A stretch of DNA of 64,000 nt from Planotetraspora mira (GTDB taxonomy: Bacteria > Actinomycetota > Actinomycetes > Streptosporangiales > Streptosporangiaceae), in the NCBI RefSeq assembly GCF_016863275.1, contig NZ_BOOO01000017.1, positions 124,001 through 188,000 on the forward strand. Direction: 5' to 3'. A program made the translations under genes and the position numbers. Each line of letters opens with the position of its first letter. The stretch's first letter is position 1. Positions 7,239 to 17,152 of the stretch are shown one piece after another. The notes below the pieces were generated by a model. It had not been told where the DNA came from, did no database searches, and saw only the letters and a program-made list of their open reading frames with translations.

Positions 7239-9806
7239 TCAGCTCGCCTCCGAGGCGCGGTCGCCCGAGGACGCCGCGCGCGAGGAGACGGGCAGCGTGA
7301 GGATCATGGTGAGGCCGCCGCCCGGTGTCTCGCCGGGAGTCAGCGTGCCGCCCATGGCCTCGATCAGACCCCGTGAGAGAGCCAGGCCGAGACCGACGCC
7401 GCTGTGGTCGTCGCGGTCGCCGAGACGCTCGAAGGGCAGGAAGACCCGGTCGTGCGCCTCCGGCGGGATGCCCGGGCCGCGGTCGACGACGCGGATCTCC
7501 ACGTGGTCGCCGTGCCGGCTCGCGGTGATCAGCACCTTCTCCTCGGGCGGGTTGTAGCGGACCGCGTTGGACAGGAGGTTGACCAGGGCCCGTTCCAGCA
7601 GGGCCGGGTCGGCGACGACTTCGGGCAGGCCTGCCGAGACGTCGCCTTCGACCTGATCTCCCTGCGGCCCGAAATCGTCGATCGCCCGGGGGACGATCTC
7701 CTCCAGTGAGACCGGCTCGACGGACACTCCCAGGACGCCGGCCTGCAGCCGGCTCATGTCGAGCAGGTTGACGACCAGCCGATCCAGCCTGGCCAGCGAT
7801 TCTTCGGCGGTGGCCAGCAACTCCACGCGTTCCTCGTCACTCCACGCGACGTCGGTGGCGCGCAGGCTCTCCACCGCCGCCCTGGCCGACGCGAGCGGGG
7901 AACGCAGGTCGTGGCCGACCGCGGCGAGCAGCGCCGTACGCATCCTGTCCGCCTCGGCGAGGGGCCGGACCTGTTCGGCCTCCTCGGCGAGCCGCTCCTG
8001 GCGGAGCGCGACCACGGCCTCGGCTGCGAACGCCTCGAGCACCCGGCGGTCGGCGGCGTCGAGCAGTCCGCGCGCCGCGAGCACGTGGGTGTCGTCGATG
8101 ACCACGTCGGTGTCGGCCGCACCCGGGCACGCACTCGGTTCGTCCCCGGAGGTGGCGGCGACGTGCCAGGCATCGGGATCGGACTGGTCGCCGGGATTGG
8201 GCTCGGCCCCGGGCCGGCGTTCAAGCAGGCTGACCGATGTCAGCCCGAATGTCTCGCGGAGCCGGGCGAGCAGGGACGGCAGCGCCGCCTCTCCCCGGAG
8301 CACGTGCCCCGCGAGGGTGGACAGCACCTCGGCGTCCGCGCCGGCCCGCGCGGCCTCGCGGGTACGGCGAGCCGCCAGGTCGACGACCGTGCTGACCATG
8401 ATGGCGACCAGCACGTAGATCGCCAGCGCGAGCAGGTTCTGCGGATCGGCGATGGTGAACTCGTCGACCGGCGGCGTGAAGAAGTAGTTGAGCAGCAGGA
8501 ACCCGGCCACGGCCGAGGCGACGGCCGGCCACATGCCGCCGACCAGGGCGACGGCGACGACCATCACCAGGAACAGCAGGATGTCGATGGGCAGGGTCAG
8601 GGCGTCCCGCAACGGCCGCAGCCCGGCGGTGAGCGCCGGCAGTCCGGCGACGGCCAGCGCCCACCCCGCCAGCCGCCGCGTGAGGGTGAGCGCGGCCCGG
8701 GACCGCGAAGGGCGGCTCCTGCCCTTGCTGATCTCGGCGTGGGGCACCAGATGGACGTCGATGGAGCCGGACCGGGCCGTGGTCGTCAGGCCGACGCCCC
8801 GGGAGAACAACTGGGCGAACCGGCCTCTGCGGGACGCGCCGAGCACGAGTTGGGTGGCGTTGACACCACGGGCGAAATCCAGCAGGGCGCGGGGGATGTC
8901 ATCACCGACGACCTGGTGATATGTGCCGCCCAGGCTCTCGATCAGGGTGCGCTGGCGGGCGAGCCCGGCGGGGTCTGCGACGGCAAGCCCGTCGGCCCGT
9001 GTGACGTGGAGGGCGAGCAGATCCGCGCCCTTGCTGCGGGCGGCGACGCGGGCCGCCCGCCGGATCAGCGTGTCACCCTCCGGGCCGCCGGTCAGCGCCA
9101 CCACCACGCGCTCACGGGCCTCCCAGGTCCCGCCGATTCCATGATCGGCCCGATACCGGTCGAGTTGCTCGTCGACCTTGCCCGCGACCCAGAGCAGCGC
9201 CAGCTCACGCAGAGCGGTCAGGTTTCCGATGCGGAAGTAGTTCGACAGCGCGGCGTCGACCTTCTCCGGCGGGTAGACGTTGCCGTGCGCCATCCGGCGG
9301 TGCAGAGCCTCGGGCGACATGTCGACCAGTTCGATCTGGTCGGCCCGCCGTACCACCTCATCCGGCACCGTCTCCCGCTGGGCGATGCCGGTGATCTGCT
9401 GGACGACGTCGTTGAGCGACTCCAGGTGCTGCACGTTGACCGTGGAGACCACGTCGATCCCGGCGTCGAGGATGTCGTCGATGTCCTGCCAGCGCTTGGT
9501 GTTGCGCGAGCCCGGCGCGTCGGTGTGAGCGAGCTCGTCGATCAGGGCGATCTTGGGCATTCGTGCGATGACCGCGTCGACGTCGAGCTCGGTGAAGGTC
9601 GCCCCACGGTGGACGAGCGTCCTGCGGGGGACGACCTCCATGCCTTCGAGCAACACGGCCGTACGGGCGCGGCCGTGGGTCTCGACGAACCCGACGACGA
9701 CATCGCGCCCGCGCTCCCGTGCCCTGCGGCCCTCGCAGAGCATCGCGTACGTCTTGCCGACACCCGGCGCCGCTCCCAGGTAGACCCGCAGCCGCCCGCG
9801 CGTCAT
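7239..9806 (-). CDS. kdpD: Osmosensitive potassium-channel sensor histidine kinase KdpD
   Basis: About 855 residues. The N-terminal KdpD domain carries a Walker A motif, GAAPGVGKTYAML, near residue 13; a universal-stress-protein-like domain follows. Four closely spaced membrane segments (DUF4118) come next, with stretches such as ILLFLVMVVAVALVGG. The HisKA box is VGHDLRSPLASARA, and the HATPase domain shows VNLLSNAVRYNPPEE, VVDRGPGIP and GVGLGLALS. It senses low potassium or turgor and phosphorylates KdpE to switch on kdpFABC, which is divergent from it. The start at 9806 is chosen because MTRGRLRVYLGAAPG is the family N terminus and an AAGGGG Shine-Dalgarno precedes it. No kdpE follows: the repeat array occupies the position where it would be expected. 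Confidence 0.95.
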   Translation of the reverse strand: MTRGRLRVYLGAAPGVGKTYAMLCEGRRARERGRDVVVGFVETHGRARTAVLLEGMEVVPRRTLVHRGATFTELDVDAVIARMPKIALIDELAHTDAPGSRNTKRWQDIDDILDAGIDVVSTVNVQHLESLNDVVQQITGIAQRETVPDEVVRRADQIELVDMSPEALHRRMAHGNVYPPEKVDAALSNYFRIGNLTALRELALLWVAGKVDEQLDRYRADHGIGGTWEARERVVVALTGGPEGDTLIRRAARVAARSKGADLLALHVTRADGLAVADPAGLARQRTLIESLGGTYHQVVGDDIPRALLDFARGVNATQLVLGASRRGRFAQLFSRGVGLTTTARSGSIDVHLVPHAEISKGRSRPSRSRAALTLTRRLAGWALAVAGLPALTAGLRPLRDALTLPIDILLFLVMVVAVALVGGMWPAVASAVAGFLLLNYFFTPPVDEFTIADPQNLLALAIYVLVAIMVSTVVDLAARRTREAARAGADAEVLSTLAGHVLRGEAALPSLLARLRETFGLTSVSLLERRPGAEPNPGDQSDPDAWHVAATSGDEPSACPGAADTDVVIDDTHVLAARGLLDAADRRVLEAFAAEAVVALRQERLAEEAEQVRPLAEADRMRTALLAAVGHDLRSPLASARAAVESLRATDVAWSDEERVELLATAEESLARLDRLVVNLLDMSRLQAGVLGVSVEPVSLEEIVPRAIDDFGPQGDQVEGDVSAGLPEVVADPALLERALVNLLSNAVRYNPPEEKVLITASRHGDHVEIRVVDRGPGIPPEAHDRVFLPFERLGDRDDHSGVGLGLALSRGLIEAMGGTLTPGETPGGGLTMILTLPVSSRAASSGDRASEAS

Positions 9807-10076
9807 CCGGCCCACCCCTTCACCGCTTCTCGATCGGCCGGCTCCATGCGTCCCAGATTCCGGCCCGCTGATCACGTCGTCGGCCCGACCTCGATCAGCA
9901 TCTGTCTTCTTCGGTCTACCACGCGTGGCGGACCTTGCACGCGCCGCCACGGACGCGGACCGCACAGGATGGGCTTTGACGTACGGTGACGGGGGGATAC
10001 AGAAAGTGACCACGTCCTGGAGCGCAGCCTGCCGGCGCGGCGATCTTCCTGTCCATCCGAAGGCGGTCGAGCGGTC

Positions 10077-10166
10077 TTGAGCATTGAGAACCTCGTCGGG
10101 CTCATCCTGGCCGTCTCCGTGGTCATCTTCCTGATGGCGGCTCTGCTGTTCCCGGAACGGTTCTGA
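10077..10166 (+). CDS. kdpF: Potassium-transporting ATPase small subunit KdpF
   Basis: A 29-residue single-span membrane peptide starting at TTG 10077: [18 protein letters not shown], then [10 protein letters not shown] and a TGA stop. Length and C terminus (LLFPE-F) match KdpF, which stabilises the KdpABC complex. It lies 14 bases before kdpA and 270 bases from the divergent kdpD start, so the kdpF-kdpD gap should hold the KdpE-controlled promoter; no clear binding site was recognised there. Confidence 0.9.
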   Translation: MSIENLVGLILAVSVVIFLMAALLFPERF

Positions 10167-10180
10167 AGGAGCGGTTCCAG

Positions 10181-11842
10181 ATGAGCACGACGACCGCGGC
10201 GATCCTGTTCACCGGTTCCCTGGTGATCGCTCTGGCCGTGGCCTACCGGCCGCTGGGCGACTACATGTACCGGGTCTACACCGGCACCGGGCAGTCGCGG
10301 GCCGAACGCGGCGTCTACCGCCTGATCGGCATCAGACCCGACGCCCAGCAGACGTGGAGCGCGTACGCCCGCAGCGTGCTCGCCTTCTCGGTGGTCTCCG
10401 TCCTGTTCCTGTACGGCTTCCAGCGACTGCAGGAGCACCTGCCGCTGAGCCTCGGGTTCGGGCCCGTCGTCCCGCACCAGGCGTGGAACACCGCGATCAG
10501 CTTCGTCACGAACACGAACTGGCAGTCGTACTCCGGCGAGTCCACCATGGGCCACCTGGTGCAGATGGCGGGGCTGGCCGTGCAGAACTTCGCGTCCGCC
10601 GCCGTCGGCATGGCCGTCGCGATCGCCCTCGTACGCGGATTCGCCCGCAGGAAGACCGAGCACCTCGGCAACTTCTGGGTGGACCTGATCCGCGGAATCC
10701 TCCGGATCCTGTTGCCTCTGGCCTTCGTGGGCGCGCTCGCTCTCATCGCCGGCGGAGCGGTGCAGAACTTCCACGACCCCTACCCGCTCCAGACCCTGGC
10801 CGGCGCCAGGCAGGTCATGACGGGCGGACCGGTGGCCAGCCAGGAGGTCATCAAACAACTGGGCACCAACGGCGGCGGCTTCTACAACGCCAACTCCGCC
10901 CACCCGTTCGAGAACCCGACGCCCTGGACGAACTGGCTCCAGATCTTCCTGATGCTCGTCATCAGCGTCAGCCTTCCCCGCACGTTCGGCAGGATGGTCG
11001 GCAGCGACAGGCAGGGCTACGCGATCGTCTCGGTGATGGCGACGCTGGCGATCGTCAGCCTGACGCTGATCACCGTGTTCCAGATGAGCCATCACGGCAC
11101 GGTGCCGACCGCGGTCGGCGCCGCGGCGGAAGGCGTGGAGACCCGGTTCGGGGTGCCGAACTCCGCGACGTTCGCCGGCGCGACCACGCTGAGCTCGACC
11201 GGGGCGGCGGACTCCGCCCACGATTCCTACACGAGCCTCGGCGGCATGATCGGCATGTTCAACATGATGCTGGGCGAGGTCGCCCCGGGCGGCACCGGCT
11301 CTGGCCTGTACGGCATGCTCGTCCTCGCGATGATCACGGTCTTCGTGGCCGGGCTGATGGTCGGGCGCACGCCCGAGTATCTCGGCAAGAAGATCGGCAG
11401 CCGGGAGATCAAGTTCGCGGCCTCCTACTTCCTCATCACGCCGATCTGCGTCCTGGTCGGAACGGCGGTCGCGATGGCCGGCGACTGGGGGCGGAGAGGA
11501 ATGCTCAACACCGGTCCCCACGGGCTCTCCGAGGTGCTCTACGCGTTCACCTCGGCGTCGAACAACAACGGGTCCGCGTTCGGCGGCCTCAGAGCGAACA
11601 CCCCGTTCTACGACACGGCACTCGGGCTGGCCATGGCCATCGGGCGTTTCCTGCCCATGATCCTCATCCTCGCGCTGGCCGGGTCGCTCGCCCGGCAGGG
11701 CCGGATTCCGGTGTCGGAGGGCACCCTGCCCACCTATCGGCCGCAGTTCGTCGGGATGGTCGTCGGCGTCGCGGTGATCCTGGTCGCCCTCACCTTCCTC
11801 CCCGCGCTCGCCCTCGGGCCGCTGGCCGAAGGGATCCGCTGA
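10181..11842 (+). CDS. kdpA: Potassium-transporting ATPase potassium-binding subunit KdpA
   Basis: A 553-residue polytopic membrane protein of the superfamily of K+ transporters, with four pore loops. Recognisable loop motifs are [43 protein letters not shown] and [13 protein letters not shown]. KdpA selects K+ and passes it through an intersubunit tunnel to KdpB. AAGGAG at 10166-10171 is well spaced for ATG 10181. Its stop TGA overlaps the kdpB ATG by one base, so translation is coupled. Confidence 0.97.
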   Translation: MSTTTAAILFTGSLVIALAVAYRPLGDYMYRVYTGTGQSRAERGVYRLIGIRPDAQQTWSAYARSVLAFSVVSVLFLYGFQRLQEHLPLSLGFGPVVPHQAWNTAISFVTNTNWQSYSGESTMGHLVQMAGLAVQNFASAAVGMAVAIALVRGFARRKTEHLGNFWVDLIRGILRILLPLAFVGALALIAGGAVQNFHDPYPLQTLAGARQVMTGGPVASQEVIKQLGTNGGGFYNANSAHPFENPTPWTNWLQIFLMLVISVSLPRTFGRMVGSDRQGYAIVSVMATLAIVSLTLITVFQMSHHGTVPTAVGAAAEGVETRFGVPNSATFAGATTLSSTGAADSAHDSYTSLGGMIGMFNMMLGEVAPGGTGSGLYGMLVLAMITVFVAGLMVGRTPEYLGKKIGSREIKFAASYFLITPICVLVGTAVAMAGDWGRRGMLNTGPHGLSEVLYAFTSASNNNGSAFGGLRANTPFYDTALGLAMAIGRFLPMILILALAGSLARQGRIPVSEGTLPTYRPQFVGMVVGVAVILVALTFLPALALGPLAEGIR

Positions 11843-13980
11843 TGGGCGGGGTCGCGACCGGCGGGCGCGTTCAGGCCGGGCTGCTCGATCCGAAGCAGCT
11901 CGTCAGAGCACTGCCCGACGCCGTCAAGAAGCTCGACCCACGCACGATGTGGCACAACCCGGTCATGTTCATCGTCGAGATCGGCGCCGTGTGGAGCACC
12001 GTCCTGGCGATCGCCGAACCCAGCTGGTTCGCCTGGCTGATCGTCGTCTGGCTCTGGCTGACCGCGATCTTCGCCAACCTCGCGGAAGCGGTGGCGGAAG
12101 GCCGCGGCAAGGCCCAGGCCGACGCCCTGCGACGGGCCAAGCGGGACACCACGGCCCGCCGTCTGATCGATTGGAGGCCCGGCGGACCGGCCCGGGAAGA
12201 GGCGGTTCCCGCACCTCAGCTCCAGCAGCACGACCACGTCGTCGTCGAGGCGGGCGAGATCATCCCCGGCGACGGCGACGTCGTCGAAGGCATCGCCAGC
12301 GTCGACGAGTCGACGATCACCGGCGAGTCGGCCCCGGTGATCCGGGAGTCCGGCGGCGACAGGTCGGCGGTCACCGGCGGCACCAAGGTGTTGTCCGACC
12401 GGATCGTCGTGAAGATCACCCAACGGCCCGGGGAGAGCTTCATCGACAAGATGATCGCTCTCGTCGAAGGCGCCAAACGCCAGAAGACGCCCAACGAGAT
12501 CGCCCTCAACATCCTGCTCGCCTCACTGACGATCATCTTCGTGATGGCGGTCACCACGCTGCAACCACTCGCGATCTACTCCAAGGCGACCCAGCCGGGC
12601 GTGCCCGACTCCCTGACGTTGAACGCCCACGGCGTCAGCGGCATCGTCATGGTCGCGCTGCTGGTCTGCCTGATCCCGACGACGATCGGCGCCCTCCTGT
12701 CCGCGATCGGCATCGCCGGGATGGACCGGCTCGTGCAGCGCAACGTCCTGGCCATGAGCGGACGCGCGGTGGAGGCCGCGGGGGACGTCAACACCCTTCT
12801 GCTGGACAAGACCGGCACCATCACCCTCGGCGACCGCCAGGCATCGGCGTTCCAGCCCGTCGACGGCGTCACCGAGCTTGATCTTGCCGACGCCGCGCAG
12901 CTGTCCAGCCTCGCCGACGAGACGCCGGAAGGCCGTTCGATCGTGGTGTTCGCCAAGACCCGGTACGGCCTGCGCGAACGCACCCCCGGCGAGCTCTCCC
13001 ACGCGACCTGGATCGAGTTCACCGCCCAGACCCGCATGTCCGGCGTCGACTTCGACGGCGGCGGGAAACAGGTCCGGTTGCTCCGCAAGGGCGCGGCGAC
13101 CGCGGTGATGAAATGGGTCCGCGACAACGGCGGCCATCCGACCGGCGAGGTCGGCCACATCGTGGACGGCATCTCCGCCAGCGGCGGCACACCACTCGTG
13201 GTCGGCGAGGTCCTCAGACAGGACGGGAGGACCACCGCGCACGTGCTCGGCGTCATCCACCTCAAGGACGTCGTCAAGCAGGGTATGCGTCAGCGGTTCG
13301 ACGAGATGCGCCGGATGGGCATCCGCACCGTCATGATCACGGGTGACAACCCGCTGACGGCCAAGGCGATCGCCGACGAGGCCGGGGTGGACGACTTCCT
13401 GGCCGAGGCGACTCCGGAGGACAAGCTCGCCCTGATCCGCAAGGAGCAGGAGGGCGGCCGGCTGGTCGCGATGACCGGTGACGGCACCAACGACGCGCCC
13501 GCGCTCGCGCAGGCCGACGTCGGGGTGGCGATGAACACCGGAACGTCGGCCGCCAAGGAGGCCGGCAACATGGTCGACCTCGACTCCAACCCGACCAAGC
13601 TCATCGAGATCGTCGAGATCGGCAAGCAACTCCTCATCACCCGCGGCGCGCTGACGACCTTCTCGATCGCCAACGACATCGCCAAGTACTTCGCCATCAT
13701 CCCGGCGATGTTCGCGGCGGTCTATCCCGGCCTGGACACCCTCAACATCATGCGGCTCAACAGCCCGCAGTCGGCGATCCTGTCCGCGGTCATCTTCAAC
13801 GCGATCATCATCGTGGTGCTGATCCCGCTCGCCCTCCGCGGCGTGCGCTACCGGCCCTCGAGCGCGTCCAAGCTGCTGGCCCGCAACCTCTACATCTACG
13901 GCCTGGGCGGCATCATCGCGCCGTTCATCGGCATCAAGCTCATCGACCTGCCGGTTCAGTTCCTGCCGGGGATGTCATGA
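11842..13980 (+). CDS. kdpB: Potassium-transporting P-type ATPase subunit KdpB
   Basis: A 712-residue P-type ATPase. The phosphorylation motif [13 protein letters not shown] is near residue 322, the actuator-domain motif [10 protein letters not shown] near residue 157, and the hinge motif [20 protein letters not shown] near residue 545. KdpB hydrolyses ATP to drive K+ received from KdpA to the cytosol. The family start [13 protein letters not shown] at 11842 overlaps the kdpA stop by one base; the frame remains open far upstream inside kdpA, but that extension is only a shadow frame. Confidence 0.97.
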   Translation: MGGVATGGRVQAGLLDPKQLVRALPDAVKKLDPRTMWHNPVMFIVEIGAVWSTVLAIAEPSWFAWLIVVWLWLTAIFANLAEAVAEGRGKAQADALRRAKRDTTARRLIDWRPGGPAREEAVPAPQLQQHDHVVVEAGEIIPGDGDVVEGIASVDESTITGESAPVIRESGGDRSAVTGGTKVLSDRIVVKITQRPGESFIDKMIALVEGAKRQKTPNEIALNILLASLTIIFVMAVTTLQPLAIYSKATQPGVPDSLTLNAHGVSGIVMVALLVCLIPTTIGALLSAIGIAGMDRLVQRNVLAMSGRAVEAAGDVNTLLLDKTGTITLGDRQASAFQPVDGVTELDLADAAQLSSLADETPEGRSIVVFAKTRYGLRERTPGELSHATWIEFTAQTRMSGVDFDGGGKQVRLLRKGAATAVMKWVRDNGGHPTGEVGHIVDGISASGGTPLVVGEVLRQDGRTTAHVLGVIHLKDVVKQGMRQRFDEMRRMGIRTVMITGDNPLTAKAIADEAGVDDFLAEATPEDKLALIRKEQEGGRLVAMTGDGTNDAPALAQADVGVAMNTGTSAAKEAGNMVDLDSNPTKLIEIVEIGKQLLITRGALTTFSIANDIAKYFAIIPAMFAAVYPGLDTLNIMRLNSPQSAILSAVIFNAIIIVVLIPLALRGVRYRPSSASKLLARNLYIYGLGGIIAPFIGIKLIDLPVQFLPGMS

Positions 13981-14020
13981 CACCCCAGGTGATCTTCAGC
14001 TCCCGCCGGAGGCGGTGCCG

Positions 14021-14953
14021 ATGCCGCTCATGACCCGCGCGCCCGCCTGGGTGGTGCAGCATCTGGCGGCTGTCCGCGCTCTCCTCGTCCTCACGGCGAT
14101 CACCGGAGTGATCTATCCGGTCGTCGTCTGGGGTGTCGCCCTCCTCCCCGGCCTCCACAACCGGGCGGAAGGTTCGATGGTCACGATCGGCGGCCGCACG
14201 GTCGGCAGCCAGATCATCGGCCAGCTGTTCACCGACAGGAACGGCGACCCGCTCAAGCAGTACTTCCAGAGCCGTCCGTCGAACGCCGGAACCGGCTACG
14301 ACCCCACCTCGACCGGTGCGGGCAACCTGGGCCCGGAGGACATCGTCGACACGCTGCCGGAGGATCCCGCCAAAAAGGCGGTGGCGATCGCCGCGCACAA
14401 GGCAAGGGACAGCCTGCTCACGCAGGTCTGCACCCGCAGCAAGGCCGTGGGCGCGCTGGAGGGCGTGGACGGCTCCCGGCCGTTCTGCACCCCGGGCGGC
14501 GTGGGCGCGGTCCTGTCGCTCATCGGGCCCCGCGACAGGACCGGGCACGTGACGAGACCGACCCGGGTCGTCAGCGTGAACGAGCAGTGCGGCATCGTGG
14601 CCAGGCCGTTTCTCACGACCTACGCCGGCCGGCCGGTCGAATGCGCCCGGTACGGCGGCGACTACCTGGTGGGCGAGATCGTGCCGATCCGGGGCGACGC
14701 CCCAGCCACGCCCGCGGTGCCGGCGGACGCGGTGACGGCGAGCGGCAGCGGCCTCGATCCACACATCTCCCCCGCGTACGCACGATTGCAGGCCCCGCGC
14801 GTCGCCAGGGCACGCGGCATCCCCACCGACGCGGTGCTGAAAGCGATCACGGCCAATGAGGACGGCCGCGTGCTCGGCTTCATCGGTGAGCCCCGGGTCG
14901 ACGTCCTGCGGCTCAACATCGACCTCGACAAGAGATATCCCTTCCGCGGGTGA
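14021..14953 (+). CDS. kdpC: Potassium-transporting ATPase subunit KdpC with an extra cysteine-containing domain
   Basis: The KdpC signature is present: an N-terminal membrane anchor (VLTAITGVIYPVVVWGVALL), GSQIIGQLF, YFQSRPS, ASGSGLDPHISPAYARLQ and the C-terminal GFIGEPRVDVLRLN. The protein is about 310 residues, against roughly 190-200 for the E. coli type. The excess lies between NLGPEDIVDTL and PADAVTASG, where about 135 residues replace the usual 35 or so. It includes four cysteines (QVC, PFC, EQC, VEC) that could form disulphides outside the membrane. GGAGG at 14008-14012 supports ATG 14021 over GTG 14015. It is the last gene of the kdpFABC operon. Confidence 0.93.
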   Translation: MPLMTRAPAWVVQHLAAVRALLVLTAITGVIYPVVVWGVALLPGLHNRAEGSMVTIGGRTVGSQIIGQLFTDRNGDPLKQYFQSRPSNAGTGYDPTSTGAGNLGPEDIVDTLPEDPAKKAVAIAAHKARDSLLTQVCTRSKAVGALEGVDGSRPFCTPGGVGAVLSLIGPRDRTGHVTRPTRVVSVNEQCGIVARPFLTTYAGRPVECARYGGDYLVGEIVPIRGDAPATPAVPADAVTASGSGLDPHISPAYARLQAPRVARARGIPTDAVLKAITANEDGRVLGFIGEPRVDVLRLNIDLDKRYPFRG

Positions 14954-14985
14954 GGCCCACCGGTCCCGGCTTCCTCGACGAGCCG

Positions 14986-15507
14986 TTAGAGAGGCTGTGC
15001 CTGCAGCCCGGAGTCGCGGATCCGACGCAGGAGTGGCAGCTGTCGCAGCCCTCCGGCCAAGGAGCGCAGCCGTTCCAGACTTCGGTGCAGATGCGTCTGC
15101 TCGTGCCCCTGCGGGAGGCGTCTGAGCACGGCGGGCACGCCGAGGAGCCTGGTCTGCACCGAGCAGCGCAATGCGGTTGCCGCACCGATGGCGCGCAAGT
15201 CGTACCGGACGGCCCGTTCGTACTTGTCTCGACCGAACGCAGGCCGGTAGCACCGGATGAGCATCTGGTCACTCAGCTCCACGACTTCCCCATGAAAGGT
15301 GCCCGGGCCGCGTCTACCACCTTCGAAATCCAGTCTGGTGTGGGCGCCGACGACATCGGGCTGCGAATCGAGGAGGGTGACCGCCTCCAGGCCGGCTATC
15401 CACCTGCTCATGAGGTCGGGCATCACCAGCCAGCGCAGGACATCCGCGGAAGGGCACTCCACGGTGACCGCCCCGTCGAAGGCGTACTGACCCCACTCGT
15501 ATCGCAT
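14986..15507 (-). CDS. SRPBCC (START/Bet v1-like) family protein
   Basis: About 173 residues starting MRYEWGQYAFDGAVTV. The pattern of an N-terminal beta strand with ECPSADVLRWLVMPDLMSRW and then VTLLDSQPDVVGAHTRLDF fits the polyketide cyclase/SRPBCC fold, which binds a hydrophobic ligand in a deep cavity. No catalytic motif is diagnostic and the ligand is unknown. The gene is divergent from the methyltransferase at 15615 and convergent with kdpC. Confidence 0.7.
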   Translation of the reverse strand: MRYEWGQYAFDGAVTVECPSADVLRWLVMPDLMSRWIAGLEAVTLLDSQPDVVGAHTRLDFEGGRRGPGTFHGEVVELSDQMLIRCYRPAFGRDKYERAVRYDLRAIGAATALRCSVQTRLLGVPAVLRRLPQGHEQTHLHRSLERLRSLAGGLRQLPLLRRIRDSGLQAQPL

Positions 15508-15614
15508 CCGGCAACCATAACCGGGCCGTGCCGGGGAAGATCCGGAGAGGCAGAGTCGACGAAGACACGGAGAACACCGCCCCAGGCGAGCACCCGCGCA
15601 ATACCCTCGGCGAC

Positions 15615-16868
15615 GTGCGCGTCGAGACGATCGATGAGGAGAACAACACCGCCGAGCGACTGCGCCACGCGCTGGTCGACCGGCTTCGCGAGCAGGGGGC
15701 CGTACGCACAGCGGGGGTCGAGGCGGCGCTTCGTGCCGTCCCTCGCCACCTGTTCGCGCCAACCGTCCCGCTGGAGGAGGCCTACGCCGATGAGGTGATC
15801 CTCACCAAGCACGACGAGACCGGCCGGCCGATCAGCGCCGCCTCCCAGCCGAGCGTCGTCGCCATGATGCTCGAACGGCTTCAGGCCGAACCCGGCCGGC
15901 GGATCTTGGAGATCGGCGCCGGCACCGGTTACAACGCCGCCCTACTCGCCCACCTGACCGGCGATGACGGCCACGTCGTCACGATCGACCTGGACGAGGA
16001 CATCGTCGACGGCGCCAGGGCGGCCCTCGCCGCGGTGGACTGCAGGAATACGCGGGTCATCCTCGGCGACGGTGCACTCGGCCACCCGGACGGCGCGCCA
16101 TACGATCGCGTGATCGCCACAGTCGGCGCCTGGGATCTGCCCCCGGCCTGGCTTGAGCAACTCGCCCCGGACGGCAGGCTCGTCGTACCGATGCGGCTGA
16201 GAGGCAGCGTGAGCCGCGCGATCACCTTCGAACGCTACGCCGGCCGCTGGGTCAGCCAGGCCAGCGACATATGTGGCTTCGTTCCCCTGCGCGGGATCGC
16301 CGACGACGCTCGGCAGACGGTGCGACTGGCCCCCGACGGAGCAGTCACCCTGCAGACCCACCAGGATCAGTCCGTGGACGCGGCGGCCATCGGCAACGTG
16401 CTCGAACAGCCCTCCAGGGAAGCCTGGACGGGAGTGCCGTTGAGCCCTGGCGAGTCGTACCAGTGGCTGTGGCTGTGGCTCGGCTGCAGGATGGACAACG
16501 CGCTGAGCCGGATGGCCGTAGAACGATCCGCCATCGACAGTGGCCTGGTCAGGCCCCTGTTCGGCTGGGGATCCATGGCGATCTTCGGCAAGGATGATCT
16601 CGCCTACCTCACTCAGCGACCGGTGGCCACCGACAGCGCTCGACAGGCGTACGAGATCGGAGTCATCGGCCACGGACCCGGCGCCGAAGAGCTGATCCAC
16701 CAGGCGACAGGGGCGATCCGCCTCTGGGACCGGGACTATCGGCACCGAACCGCGCATTTCGAGATCCAGCCCGGCGGCGACCGCAAGGAAAGCGAGCGAT
16801 TCGAGCACGCCGATGGCCGCTTCGTCTTCGACAGGCCGCACAACCGGCTCATCGTCTCGTGGGTGTGA
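15615..16868 (+). CDS. Protein-L-isoaspartate O-methyltransferase-like protein, FxLD-system type
   Basis: About 417 residues. The N-terminal half is a PCMT-type SAM-dependent methyltransferase: VEAALRAVPRHLFAP, SAASQPSVVAMMLERL, motif I ILEIGAGTGYNAALLAHL, and GDGALGHPDGAPYDRVI. The C-terminal half (about 200 residues) is the extension seen in methyltransferases of FxLD lanthipeptide systems, which methylate an aspartate in a peptide. No FxLD precursor peptide or lanthipeptide synthetase was found nearby, so it may be an orphan or a general repair enzyme. The start is uncertain: GTG 15615 fits family length, but the frame is open back to GTG 15528, and no good ribosome binding site supports either. 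Confidence 0.75.
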   Translation: MRVETIDEENNTAERLRHALVDRLREQGAVRTAGVEAALRAVPRHLFAPTVPLEEAYADEVILTKHDETGRPISAASQPSVVAMMLERLQAEPGRRILEIGAGTGYNAALLAHLTGDDGHVVTIDLDEDIVDGARAALAAVDCRNTRVILGDGALGHPDGAPYDRVIATVGAWDLPPAWLEQLAPDGRLVVPMRLRGSVSRAITFERYAGRWVSQASDICGFVPLRGIADDARQTVRLAPDGAVTLQTHQDQSVDAAAIGNVLEQPSREAWTGVPLSPGESYQWLWLWLGCRMDNALSRMAVERSAIDSGLVRPLFGWGSMAIFGKDDLAYLTQRPVATDSARQAYEIGVIGHGPGAEELIHQATGAIRLWDRDYRHRTAHFEIQPGGDRKESERFEHADGRFVFDRPHNRLIVSWV

Positions 16869-16901
16869 GACGACGACCGAGCGGAAGGGCCTGCGAAAAC
16901 C

Positions 16902-16936
16902 GAAAGGGCCCGCACCTCAAGAGGCGCGGGCCCTTC
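16902..16936. terminator. Bidirectional rho-independent-type hairpin
   Basis: GAAAGGGCCCGC (16902-16913) pairs with GCGGGCCCTTC (about 16925-16935), and the inner CCTC/GAGG extends the stem on the cspA strand. It lies between the convergent methyltransferase gene and cspA and can serve both. No long T-tract follows, which is usual in actinomycetes. Confidence 0.75.
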
Positions 16937-16948
16937 AGTGACGACTTG

Positions 16949-17152
16949 TCAGACGGGAACGATGTTCTCCGCCTGCGGGCCCTTCTGGCCCTGCGTGACG
17001 TCGAACGACACCTTCTGGCCTTCCTGGAGCTCGCGGTAGCCCTGGGCGGCGATGTTCGAGTAGTGAGCGAAGACGTCGGCGCCGCCGCCGTCCTGCTCGA
17101 TGAAGCCGAAGCCCTTTTCCGCGTTGAACCACTTCACGGTTCCGGTAGCCAT
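16949..17152 (-). CDS. Cold-shock protein, CspA family
   Basis: A 67-residue single OB-fold RNA chaperone. It begins [20 protein letters not shown] (RNP1 motif KGFGFI) and continues to DVFAHYSNI (RNP2-like) and a C terminus ending NIVPV. Such proteins bind single-stranded RNA/DNA and melt mRNA structure. A strong AAGGAGA lies 7 bases before the start. The frame is open about 50 codons upstream, but that part is not Csp-like. A strong hairpin terminates the gene. Confidence 0.97.
   Translation of the reverse strand: MATGTVKWFNAEKGFGFIEQDGGGADVFAHYSNIAAQGYRELQEGQKVSFDVTQGQKGPQAENIVPV

Noticed and set aside
7911-9989. 692-codon plus-strand open frame antisense to kdpD
   Set aside because: Its translation is Asp/Gly/Arg/His-rich shadow composition without any family motif, whereas the minus-strand frame is an unmistakable KdpD.
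10354-11841. N-terminal extension of kdpB into kdpA
   Set aside because: The extension reads another frame of kdpA and has no similarity to P-type ATPases; KdpB similarity begins at 11842.
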